Source of the DNA: Betaproteobacteria bacterium
GTDB taxonomy: Bacteria > Pseudomonadota > Gammaproteobacteria > Burkholderiales > Rhodocyclaceae
DNA length: 64,000 nucleotides
Assembly (NCBI GenBank): GCA_009779265.1
Contig: WREP01000003.1
Coordinates: 1-64,000, forward strand
Direction of reading: 5' to 3'
Positions 54,531 to 64,000 of this stretch are shown here, piece after piece. Every line of letters begins with the position of its first letter. Position 1 is the stretch's first letter. The notes beneath the pieces were generated by a model. That model was not told where the DNA came from, did not search any database, and worked only from the letters and a program-made list of their open reading frames with translations. The position numbers and the translations under genes were made by a program.

Positions 54531-54686
54531 ATGAACCATGAAGATACAGAATACTATTTACGGGTTCGCGATGTAATGAATTTCATCGCTGGAGTAGCTT
54601 GGCTTGCAGTCAAAATGGCTTTCGCTTTTATTGCAATTCTCGTCACTTTCGCCATTATTATTTTTAAAGCCCCTTGGAGGACATGA
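54531..54686 (+). CDS. Small (51 aa) predicted single-pass membrane protein
   Basis: MNHEDTEYYLRVRDVMNFIAGVAWLAVKMAFAFIAILVTFAIIIFKAPWRT*; GGAGATAGCC upstream of ATG. Confidence 0.5.
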   Translation: MNHEDTEYYLRVRDVMNFIAGVAWLAVKMAFAFIAILVTFAIIIFKAPWRT

Positions 54687-54844
54687 TGGAACTAATTGCC
54701 ATTGGATTTTTCTTGTGGGCACTTTGGTCTGGCGATTGGACATGGATGATTTTTACAGGAATTGCTCTTGAAATCGGCTCTGGCTCAAAGAATTTGACCT
54801 CATTGTTGTTCATTGACTTAGTTCATCGCAATAAAAAGCGATAA
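54683..54844 (+). CDS. Small (53 aa) predicted membrane protein, ATGA-coupled to previous
   Basis: MMELIAIGFFLWALWSGDWTWMIFTGIALEIGSGSKNLTSLLFIDLVHRNKKR*. Confidence 0.45.
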   Translation: MMELIAIGFFLWALWSGDWTWMIFTGIALEIGSGSKNLTSLLFIDLVHRNKKR

Positions 54845-54922
54845 TGTTTGAAATGATTGGAGCATCTGATTTATACGCGATGCTGTCAGGAATCCTCTTT
54901 TCATTGAACACTGGAGAAAGAA

Positions 54923-55582
54923 ATGAGCCACACACCGCATCCGAGCCGCAAATTAAACGATCTCTTTTCCGCTCGGCCGTTTCAAGGCGTCGATCCGAAC
55001 AAGGCCACATTTCTTTTTGTTGGCCTTGACGCCAACTACGATGCGGAGATCGAGAGCCACCCGATATTCGAGCGCGTTCTTGAGTATCACAAAGATGGTG
55101 CCGCTTTTTGGCGGCGATGGGGATACCATCACCCATTTCTATTACCAGAGTTTAAGTATGGCCATAAAAAAGGCTATAATTTTCATCGCAATTTTGCGAA
55201 AATTGGATTTTCTCCAGAGCACGCTGACATGGTGTCATTCATTGAGTTACTTCATGTGCCAACCACTGAAAGCAAATTGGATATTCAAGACCTGGATCGC
55301 TCGCATCTACAGCGCATCAATTCAGCCATTTTCCGTGGAAATGCCAAGTATATATTTGTCTCGTCAGGAGTCGTGGACCTCATGCGCAAGACCGACGAAT
55401 TCGACGATTGGCTCCTCAAGGTGCGCCGATCACCTGACGAGAACCTTCCTGTTCTTTACAGTAGTGGAAATCGCACGGTGTATTTGCATCTTCATTTCTC
55501 GGCGCAGTATCAAGATCAGCGAAAAAAGGAGGAAGCAAAAGCCATTAAAGCGTTAATTTACCCTGAGAGAAATCCTGCATGA
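54923..55582 (+). CDS. Hypothetical protein, possibly uracil-DNA-glycosylase-fold
   Basis: KATFLFVGLDANYDAEIESHPIFERVLEYHKDG...FRGNAKYIFVSSGVVDLMR; overlaps prlC start as ATGA. Confidence 0.55.
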   Translation: MSHTPHPSRKLNDLFSARPFQGVDPNKATFLFVGLDANYDAEIESHPIFERVLEYHKDGAAFWRRWGYHHPFLLPEFKYGHKKGYNFHRNFAKIGFSPEHADMVSFIELLHVPTTESKLDIQDLDRSHLQRINSAIFRGNAKYIFVSSGVVDLMRKTDEFDDWLLKVRRSPDENLPVLYSSGNRTVYLHLHFSAQYQDQRKKEEAKAIKALIYPERNPA

Positions 55583-57657
55583 ATCAGCCCCCGACAACCA
55601 TGACCCAATCCCCCAACCCCCTCCTCGATTTCACCGATTTACCCCGTTTCGACCTGATTCAGCCGGAGCACGTCAAACCGGCCATCAGCCAATTGCTTAC
55701 CGATGGCCGCGCCTTGATCGCGCGCCTTACCGGCGATGCCGCGCCAGCCAGTTGGGATAACTTCGCCGGCCCCCTGGCGCTCGGCCTCGAACCGCTGGGC
55801 CGCGCCTGGGGCGTGGTTGGGCATCTGCATTCGGTCAATGACGTGCCGGCCTGGCGGGCGGCTTATAACGAGATGCTGCCGGAGATTTCGCGCTTTTACA
55901 GCGAACTTGGGCAGAACCTCGGATTGTTCGACAAGTATCGGGCGCTCAAGGCTGGCCCGGAGCACGCGGCGCTGTCGGGCGAACGGAAGAAAATCGTCGC
56001 CAACGAAATCCGCGACTTCCGCCTCGCCGGGGCCGAATTGCCGGAAGAACAGAAGCCGCGCTTCCAGGAAATCATGGAGGAGGTATCGCAACTAGCGGCC
56101 AAGTTCGCGGAAAACCTGCTCGATGCGACCAATGCCTTCGCCGAGATCGTTACCGATCCGGCCCGGCTCGCCGGGCTGCCCGATTACGCCATTGCAGCCG
56201 CCCGCGAGGCCGGCGCAAAGGCCGGAGTGGAAGGCTGGAAACTCACCTTGCACGCGCCCTCTTACGGCCCGGTGATGCAGTATGCCGACGACCGCGATCT
56301 GCGCGCCCGCCTGTACCGCGCCCACGCCACCCGCGCCGCCGAGTTCAACGACAGCGCGAGCAAGGCGGAATGGGACAACGGCCCGGTCATCCAGCGCCTG
56401 CTCGAATTGCGCGGCGAGGAAGCGGCCATGCTTGGCTTCGCCAATTTCGCCGAGCTGTCGCTGCAAGCCAAGATGGCCGACACACCGGGGCAGGTGCTGG
56501 CCTTCCTGCGCGACATGGCTGCCAAGGCGCGGCCCTTTGCCGAAAAGGACATCGCCGAGCTGAAAGCCTTTGCCCGCGACGAGTTGTGCATCGCCGACTT
56601 CCAGCCCTGGGATGCCGCCTACGCTTCGGAAAAGCTCTTGCAGGCGCGTTATGCCTTCTCTGAACAGGAAGTGAAGCAGTATTTCACCGAGCCGAAGGTG
56701 CTTGCCGGCCTGTTCGCCGTCATCGAGCGCCTGTTTTCGGTGCGAATCGCGGCGGATACGGCCCCGGCCTGGCATGAGGATGTGCGCTTCTATCGCATCG
56801 AGACGCCGGCTGGCGAATTGCTCGGCCAGTTTTACCTCGATCTCTACGCCCGCGAAACCAAGCGTGGCGGCGCCTGGATGGACGAGGCGCGCGCGCGCCG
56901 CCGGGCCGGTAGCGGCATCCAGAAACCCGTCGCTTACCTCGTCTGCAATTTCGCCCGTCCTGTCGGCGGCAAGCCGGCGACCTTCACCCACGACGAAGTC
57001 ATCACCCTGTTCCATGAATGCGGCCACGGCCTGCACCATCTGTTGACGCGCGGCGAGGAACTAGGCGTTTCCGGCATCCACGGCGTCGAGTGGGACGCCG
57101 TCGAACTGCCCTCGCAATTCATGGAAAACTACTGCTGGGAATGGTCGGTATTGCAGGAAATGACCGCCCACGTCGACAGCGGCGGCGCGCTGCCGCGCGC
57201 GCTGTACGACAAGATGCGGGCGGCGAAAAACTTCCAGAGCGGCATGATGACCCTGCGCCAGATCGAATTCTCGCTCTTCGACATGCTGCTGCATGGCGAC
57301 TTCGACCCGCGCGGCGAACGCGGCGTGCTGGATCTGCTGGCCGACGTGCGCGCCGAGGTGGCGGTACTTGTGCCGCCCGCCTGGCATCGTTTCCCGCACA
57401 GCTTCTCGCACATTTTCGGCGGCGGCTACGCCGCTGGTTACTACAGCTACAAGTGGGCGGAAGTGCTGTCGGCGGATGCCTACGCCGCCTTCGAGGAAGC
57501 CGGCGATCCCTTCGATGCCACCACTGGTCGGCGTTTTCTCGATGAAATTCTGGCCGTCGGCGGCGCCCGCCCGGCGCTTGCGTCCTTTCGCGCCTTTCGT
57601 GGCCGCGAACCAAGTGTCGACGCCTTGCTGCGCCATAGCGGTATGATTGCCATATAG
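55579..57657 (+). CDS. prlC: Oligopeptidase A (M3 family)
   Basis: ITLFHECGHGLHHLLTRGEELGVSGIHGVEWDAVELPSQFMENYCWE (HExxH variant HECGH), FSHIFGGGYAAGYYSYKWAEVLSADAY; start may be 55600. Confidence 0.93.
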   Translation: MNQPPTTMTQSPNPLLDFTDLPRFDLIQPEHVKPAISQLLTDGRALIARLTGDAAPASWDNFAGPLALGLEPLGRAWGVVGHLHSVNDVPAWRAAYNEMLPEISRFYSELGQNLGLFDKYRALKAGPEHAALSGERKKIVANEIRDFRLAGAELPEEQKPRFQEIMEEVSQLAAKFAENLLDATNAFAEIVTDPARLAGLPDYAIAAAREAGAKAGVEGWKLTLHAPSYGPVMQYADDRDLRARLYRAHATRAAEFNDSASKAEWDNGPVIQRLLELRGEEAAMLGFANFAELSLQAKMADTPGQVLAFLRDMAAKARPFAEKDIAELKAFARDELCIADFQPWDAAYASEKLLQARYAFSEQEVKQYFTEPKVLAGLFAVIERLFSVRIAADTAPAWHEDVRFYRIETPAGELLGQFYLDLYARETKRGGAWMDEARARRRAGSGIQKPVAYLVCNFARPVGGKPATFTHDEVITLFHECGHGLHHLLTRGEELGVSGIHGVEWDAVELPSQFMENYCWEWSVLQEMTAHVDSGGALPRALYDKMRAAKNFQSGMMTLRQIEFSLFDMLLHGDFDPRGERGVLDLLADVRAEVAVLVPPAWHRFPHSFSHIFGGGYAAGYYSYKWAEVLSADAYAAFEEAGDPFDATTGRRFLDEILAVGGARPALASFRAFRGREPSVDALLRHSGMIAI

Positions 57658-57677
57658 AAAGAGAGGGAGGGAATCCG

Positions 57678-58220
57678 ATGCGTCACCTGCTCGCTTTGTG
57701 CCTGGCGCTGTCCTGCGTCAGCGCGGCCGCCGAAACCTACCGCTGGGTGGATTCCACGGGCCGCATCATCATTTCCGACACGTCGCCGCCGGGCAAACCC
57801 CGCGATGTCAGCCGTAGCGGCAGCCAGCCGACGAGCGGCGACGACCTGCCCTTCGCCGTGCGCAAGGCACGGGAAAACTTCCCGGTGACCCTGTACACGG
57901 CGGCCGACTGCATCGACGAATGCCGGCAGGCGCGCGATCTGCTCAATGGCCGCGGCGTGCCGTTTACCGAGAAAATGCTGCAAAAGGCCGAGGATGCCAG
58001 CGAACTCAAAGCGCTGGTCGGCGACACCTTCGTTCCGTCGCTGAAAGTCGGCAGCCAGAGTTTTCGCGGTTTCGAGGCCACCGCCTACAACAACCTGCTC
58101 GACCTGGCCGGCTATCCGAAAACCGCCGCCTACGGCAGCAAACCCTCCGGCGGTTTGACGCCGGCCAGCGGTGATAGCGCCAAGACCGAGCCACCGGCCA
58201 GTACCCCGCCAGCCAACTGA
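57678..58220 (+). CDS. DUF4124 and glutaredoxin-like domain protein
   Basis: Signal peptide; ETYRWVDSTGRIIISDTSPP (DUF4124); VTLYTAADCIDECRQARDLLNGRGVPFTEKML. Confidence 0.8.
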   Translation: MRHLLALCLALSCVSAAAETYRWVDSTGRIIISDTSPPGKPRDVSRSGSQPTSGDDLPFAVRKARENFPVTLYTAADCIDECRQARDLLNGRGVPFTEKMLQKAEDASELKALVGDTFVPSLKVGSQSFRGFEATAYNNLLDLAGYPKTAAYGSKPSGGLTPASGDSAKTEPPASTPPAN

Positions 58221-58237
58221 AATCGCCCAAGCCGCGC

Positions 58238-59575
<1,338 letters not shown>

Positions 59576-59595
59576 GGCGCGCCCCGTTGCAAAAA

Positions 59596-61515
59596 TCAGC
59601 CGCCGGCAGCCGGAGCCAGCGGCAGGCAAATGCGGAAGCAGGCGCCGCTTCCTGGCGCGCTGTCGACCTCGATGCTGCCCTGGTAGCGGGCAACGGTGGA
59701 GCGCACGATCGACAGCCCCAGCCCCGTCCCCGGCATGCCATCGGCGCGCTGGCTGTAAAAGGGCTGGAAAATGCGTTGCAGGTTTTCCGGCGCGATGCCG
59801 ATGCCGGTATCGGCAATTTCGATCAACACCCTCTCCTCCTCGACGCGGCTACGCAAATAAACCCGCCCCCCCTCGGGCATGGCGTGATGCGCATTTTGCA
59901 CCATGTTGAAAATCATCATCCGTAATTCGCCGGGGTCGGCATATACCAGGGGCGACTCTTCGGCATAGTCCTCGATCTGCTCGACGCCGCCGGCCAGGGC
60001 ATCGTAGTTGAGCAGCATGGCGGCGTCGTGCATGGCGTGGTTGACATCGACGTATTGCAGGTTTTCGTCGGGATGACGACACAGCAGCAGGAGGCGGCGG
60101 GTGACTTCGATACAGCGGTCGATTTCGCCATCGACGATACCCAGGCCGTCCTGCCATTCGCCGACGGCCAGTTCGCGCCCGCTGGCGGCGCGGCTCAGGC
60201 TCTGCACCGCCAGGCGCACCGAGGCCAGCGGATTGTGGATTTCGTGCGCGATGCCGGCGGCGAGCATGCCGATTTCCGACAGGCGCTGTTCCTGCGAATA
60301 GCGAACCAGCGTCGACAAATCACGCAGCGACTCGACGACGCAAGCCTGCTCGCCCTCCGGCCCGGCAAGCAGGATGCGCGAGGCGACGCTTTCGACGACC
60401 AGCTCGCTGCCATCGGCGCGGCGCAGTCGCTGTTCGTACTTGAGCACCGGCTGGGCGTCATTGAGGGCGTGCAGCGGACACAGCGCCAGCGTCGGCGGAC
60501 AAGGTTCGTCGACAGCGTGCTTGCTGCGGTAGCACTTTTGCGCCAAGGCGGCCTCCCGGTCGAGGCCGAGCAAGCGGCAATAGGCGAGGTTGACGGCGAG
60601 GACGCGGTACTCCGGGCTGATCACCCGCACCGCGTCAGGCAAGCTGTCGAGCAGGCTGCGCAGGTACTGCTGCTGGCCGCGCAGTTCGCCGTAGGTGGCG
60701 GCCAGATTGGCCGCCATGCGGTTGAAGGCATGGCCGAGCCGTGCCAGTTCGTCGGCGTCGCGCACCGCCACGCGCGCGTCGAGGTCGCCGTCGCTGAGGC
60801 GCTCGGCAGCGGCTGCCAGCACATCGACCGGGGCGATCACGTAGCGGCGCAAGGCGCGATAGCCAACGACGCAGGACAAGAGCATCACCAGCGCCGCGCC
60901 AATAGTCAGCCCGAGGGCGCTGGCGCGCGCCTGGGCGCGCAGGGTGCGGGCGTCGTAATCGACGACCAGTACGCCGTTCAGCGGGTGGCTGTCGAGTTGG
61001 CCGTGGCAGCCGGTACAGGGCGTCTGGTTGAATACCGGATTGATGGCGCGCAGCACTTCCCGGCCATCGTCATCGGCGGTGAAGTGGGCCTGGCCGGCTG
61101 CCGGCAGTCCTTCCGGCAGCCCCATGAAGTTGTCGACGAAGCGCGGTTCGGAAGCGAAGCGGATGACGCCCGCCGGATTGAGGATGCGCACGCCGAGAAT
61201 GCCTGGCAGTTGCCCGAGACGGACGACGATCTGTTGCAGGCCGGGAACGTCGCGCTTGAGCATGGCATTTTCCAGCGCCGCTTCGAGCAGGAGGTTGACC
61301 TGCATCGAGGCGGTCATCCGCTCCTGCGCCAATTGGCCGCGATACATGGCGAAAAAGACAAGCAGCAGCAGCAGCGAAGCCAGCGCCGCCGCCGCCAGCA
61401 TGGCGAGCATGATCTTGCGCCGCAGCCCGGCCACCCACCAGGCGCGCAGGCGTTGCGGCCAGCGCCCGGCGAGAGGCCTGGACGGGGCGGGGCGGCAATC
61501 GGAAATCACGGACAT
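59596..61515 (-). CDS. Membrane sensor histidine kinase with periplasmic CXXCH motif, HAMP and Cys-rich PAS
   Basis: Two TM segments; FNQTPCTGCHGQLDSHPLNGVLVVDYD; HAMP; CYRSKHAVDEPCPPTLALCPL; H-box GIAHEIHNPLASVRL; N/G boxes DTGIGIAPENLQRIFQPFYSQRADGMPGTGLGLSIV. Confidence 0.9.
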   Translation of the reverse strand: MSVISDCRPAPSRPLAGRWPQRLRAWWVAGLRRKIMLAMLAAAALASLLLLLVFFAMYRGQLAQERMTASMQVNLLLEAALENAMLKRDVPGLQQIVVRLGQLPGILGVRILNPAGVIRFASEPRFVDNFMGLPEGLPAAGQAHFTADDDGREVLRAINPVFNQTPCTGCHGQLDSHPLNGVLVVDYDARTLRAQARASALGLTIGAALVMLLSCVVGYRALRRYVIAPVDVLAAAAERLSDGDLDARVAVRDADELARLGHAFNRMAANLAATYGELRGQQQYLRSLLDSLPDAVRVISPEYRVLAVNLAYCRLLGLDREAALAQKCYRSKHAVDEPCPPTLALCPLHALNDAQPVLKYEQRLRRADGSELVVESVASRILLAGPEGEQACVVESLRDLSTLVRYSQEQRLSEIGMLAAGIAHEIHNPLASVRLAVQSLSRAASGRELAVGEWQDGLGIVDGEIDRCIEVTRRLLLLCRHPDENLQYVDVNHAMHDAAMLLNYDALAGGVEQIEDYAEESPLVYADPGELRMMIFNMVQNAHHAMPEGGRVYLRSRVEEERVLIEIADTGIGIAPENLQRIFQPFYSQRADGMPGTGLGLSIVRSTVARYQGSIEVDSAPGSGACFRICLPLAPAAGG

Positions 61516-61595
61516 GGGGCGACGAAATAGATGGAACACATTAGTCCGCTTGGCGTCGCCGGGCAATGAAAATCGGCGCCAATAGCCCGTCTACT

Positions 61596-62360
61596 CTACC
61601 AAGTTGGACCGGCGCCCGGCACAAAAGCGGCGCAATCGCCGCCAGCGGCAGCCGACGGCGCCGCCTCCCCGGGCCGGATTTCCTCGTCAGCCGGCGGCGG
61701 CGGAACATCGGCGAGGAGGACCAGGGCGGCGCGCAGGGCGTGCAGGTAATCGGCGGTCAACATGCCGAGCGCCGCGTAGAACGGCGTCGCCGCGCGCCCG
61801 GCGACGCGCTCGGCGAAATGATCGAGCCAGCGCAGCAGGTGCGCATCGAGAAATTCGGCCACGGCCCGCCAGCCGGCATCGTCGCTAGCGATGCGGCAGA
61901 GATGGGCGACGAATTGCAGTTGCAGGCTGAGGTTGTCATCCTGACGCCGCCGCCAGTCGCCAGCGGCGAGATCGAATTTCCTGTACCACTCGCGCACGGC
62001 GAACATCGGCGCCTGGCGCTCCAGGCCATCCGCGTCGAGCCAGGCCGATTCGTTTGGCGAGGCATGGTAGCGGCCAGTCAGGTAGATCGCCGCGTAGTCG
62101 GCAGCCAGATCGTCGAGCGGCATGGCGAAAGCCGGATCGTCGCCCGTCCGCGCCAGCAACAGGCGCGCCTCCTCGCCCGCGCGGGTGGCCGGCGGCAATA
62201 CCAGGCAGGTGGGAAATTCCGCCGCTTTCAGCGCCGCCAGCGTCTCGGCATCGAGTTCAAGGCCGTGCAAACGGGCCAGCAGCGACAAATCCTCGGCCAC
62301 CAGCACATGCCACGAGGTGATTGCCAATTCGGCGGCGGTAAGGAAGGGTTCAGCGCGCAT
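61596..62360 (-). CDS. TorD/DmsD-family molybdoenzyme chaperone
   Basis: Position beside molybdoenzyme subunits; DLAADYAAIYLTGRYHASPNESAWL. Confidence 0.78.
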   Translation of the reverse strand: MRAEPFLTAAELAITSWHVLVAEDLSLLARLHGLELDAETLAALKAAEFPTCLVLPPATRAGEEARLLLARTGDDPAFAMPLDDLAADYAAIYLTGRYHASPNESAWLDADGLERQAPMFAVREWYRKFDLAAGDWRRRQDDNLSLQLQFVAHLCRIASDDAGWRAVAEFLDAHLLRWLDHFAERVAGRAATPFYAALGMLTADYLHALRAALVLLADVPPPPADEEIRPGEAAPSAAAGGDCAAFVPGAGPTW

Positions 62361-63033
62361 CGTCGACCCGGCCTTGGCTGTGCGGCACGAACACGATCGA
62401 GGGATTGGTCAGCTCCGGATTGGTGAAATTTTTCACCGCCCGCACCACCTGCTCATGCGGGCCGACCGCCTTGGTCGGATGCTGCCCGGCGCGCAGGCGC
62501 TCGATCGGGCCGATGTCGAGCACGCGCATCATGCAGGCCTGGACGCAGTACGGCGTGCGCCCGGACTCGATTTCATCGACGCACAGATTGCATTTCTTGA
62601 TGACATTCTCGCTCGGGTCGTACTGCGGCGCGCCGTAGGGGCAGGCGGCCTCGCAGCGGCGGCAGCCGATGCACAGGGTACTGTCGATATCGACGATGCC
62701 GTCCGTGGGGCGCTTCCACAGGGCGCCGGTTGGACAGGTGGGAATGCAGGCCGGCTCGGCGCAGTGGTTGCACGAGACATTGACCTTGTAGGCGAATACC
62801 TCGGGATAATGGCCGCCCTCGATGTACATCACGCGCCGCAGGCGCGGGCCGGCGGCCAGGCCGTTCTTGTCCTTGCAGGCGATTTCGCAGGCGCGGCAGC
62901 CGATGCAGTCGACGTTGTGGTGCACGAAGCCAAGCTGCTTCTCCGGCTTGACCGGCACATAGGTTTCCTTCTTGCGCTGCTTGATGGCTTCCTTGATGCG
63001 GTCGAGGTCTTGGGGTGGGGTCGGGGTGCTCAT
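62350..63033 (-). CDS. 4Fe-4S dicluster subunit (DmsB/NrfC-like)
   Basis: VDCIGCRACEIACKDKNGL, CNHCAEPACIPTCPTGALWKR, TLCIGCRRCEAACPYGAPQ, KCNLCVDEIESGRTPYCVQACMM. Confidence 0.9.
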   Translation of the reverse strand: MSTPTPPQDLDRIKEAIKQRKKETYVPVKPEKQLGFVHHNVDCIGCRACEIACKDKNGLAAGPRLRRVMYIEGGHYPEVFAYKVNVSCNHCAEPACIPTCPTGALWKRPTDGIVDIDSTLCIGCRRCEAACPYGAPQYDPSENVIKKCNLCVDEIESGRTPYCVQACMMRVLDIGPIERLRAGQHPTKAVGPHEQVVRAVKNFTNPELTNPSIVFVPHSQGRVDDAR

Positions 63034-63056
63034 GGCGGCTTGTCCGGTCGTCGCAA

Positions 63057-64000
63057 TCAGTGATCGCCGCGGCGGAAGATGTGGCTGCGGGCGGTGGCAA
63101 GTTGATCCCAGCCGGGACGATGGGCCAGATCCGTTTTCCTGATGTTGCACAGCACGGTGTTGTAGGCAAACGCGCCGGCCGGGCTGGGATCGTCCTTGGT
63201 CAGGAAGTCCGGGTTGCCGCTGCGGTCGACCGACTTGTCGTCGAGATCCATCCAGGCGCCCTCGTGCAGCACCAGCACGCCCGGCATGCAACGTTCGGTG
63301 ACATACACCGGCACGACGACGCGGCCACGGTCGTTCCACAACTCGACAGTGTCGCCCATGACGATGCCGAGTCGGGCGGCGTCGCCGGCATTGATGGTGA
63401 CTTCCTGCGCGTAGGTTTCGCGCAGCCACGGGATGTTGTTGAAAATGCTGTGCGTGCGCCAGCGCGGATGCGGGCTGATGAGGTGGAAGGGGTATTCCTT
63501 CGTCTTCGGGTGGTTGAGCGATTCCCACGGCTCGATCCACTTGGGAATGTAGGGAATCTCGTAACCGTACTGGGTCTTGCTCCAGTCTTCGATCCCGGCC
63601 AGCCAGCCCGACAGGATTTCGATCTTGCCCGAATCGGTGGGAAACGGTTCGCCCTGTTCGATCTGAGCGCGGAAGGCGACCTGCGGCTCGGCCAGCTCGA
63701 ATTTGTAGACGCCGCGCTGCTTGAACTCCTCCCAGCCCATGTTCACGCCCTGGTGGCCCATGACGCGGTTCTCCCACCAGGCGCGCAGATACTGCTCGTC
63801 GACCGCGTCGTCGTTCTCGAAATAATCGCGCGTCGCCTTCGGGTTGTATTGCTCGCCGAAGCCAAGGCGATACGCCAGCTCGGTGAATACCTGAAAATCG
63901 GTCTTGGATTCGCCGAGCGGCTGAATCACCTTCGGCCGGTGAATGTAGTAATGCCCCTTGTACCAGGGCAGCGCGACATCGTGGCGCTCGAAGTGGGTGG
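63057..64000 (-). CDS. DMSO-reductase family molybdopterin oxidoreductase, truncated at window end (C-terminal part)
   Basis: HFERHDVALPWYKGHYYIHRPKVIQPLGESKTDFQVFTELAYRLGFG...FHLISPHPRWRTHSIFNNIPWLRETYAQEVTINAGDAARLGIVMGDTVELWNDRGRV. Confidence 0.85.
   Translation of the reverse strand, partial: THFERHDVALPWYKGHYYIHRPKVIQPLGESKTDFQVFTELAYRLGFGEQYNPKATRDYFENDDAVDEQYLRAWWENRVMGHQGVNMGWEEFKQRGVYKFELAEPQVAFRAQIEQGEPFPTDSGKIEILSGWLAGIEDWSKTQYGYEIPYIPKWIEPWESLNHPKTKEYPFHLISPHPRWRTHSIFNNIPWLRETYAQEVTINAGDAARLGIVMGDTVELWNDRGRVVVPVYVTERCMPGVLVLHEGAWMDLDDKSVDRSGNPDFLTKDDPSPAGAFAYNTVLCNIRKTDLAHRPGWDQLATARSHIFRRGDH

Overview
Chromosomal window from a GC-rich betaproteobacterium; gene content and order look Rhodocyclaceae-like, but taxonomy is inferred from memory only. 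Most of it is a housekeeping backbone: ychF-pth-rplY-prs-tRNA-Gln-ispE-lolB, mutM, rpiA, argA, polyP:AMP phosphotransferase, rsmE, fbp-tkt-gap-pgk-pyk-fba, purC, prlC, and a two-component system beside a DMSO-reductase-type molybdoenzyme operon. The left end holds very large multidomain glycosyltransferases. The main accessory region (about 7.4-23.5 kb) is a defence-type island. It is bounded by IS21-like debris on one side and a decayed P4-type integrase on the other. It carries one tightly coupled seven-gene operon: Fic(wHTH) > SNF2 helicase > AIPR > GHKL ATPase with a C-terminal ExK nuclease-like motif > beta-class DNA methyltransferase > type III Res helicase-nuclease > GmrSD-like DUF262/HNH protein. 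I do not recall this exact combination as a named system, and it is the strongest candidate for a new or hybrid anti-phage system. Other notable points: multiple AAATGGGG inverted repeats upstream of fic; an in-frame TGA in purC plus a second, diverged copy of the purC 3' end about 0.8 kb downstream; a roughly 240-bp inverted-repeat element filling the rsmE/thioredoxin divergent promoter; a histidine kinase with a periplasmic CXXCH motif; and an AT-rich orphan cassette before prlC. No searches were run; family calls rest on motif recognition in the supplied translations.
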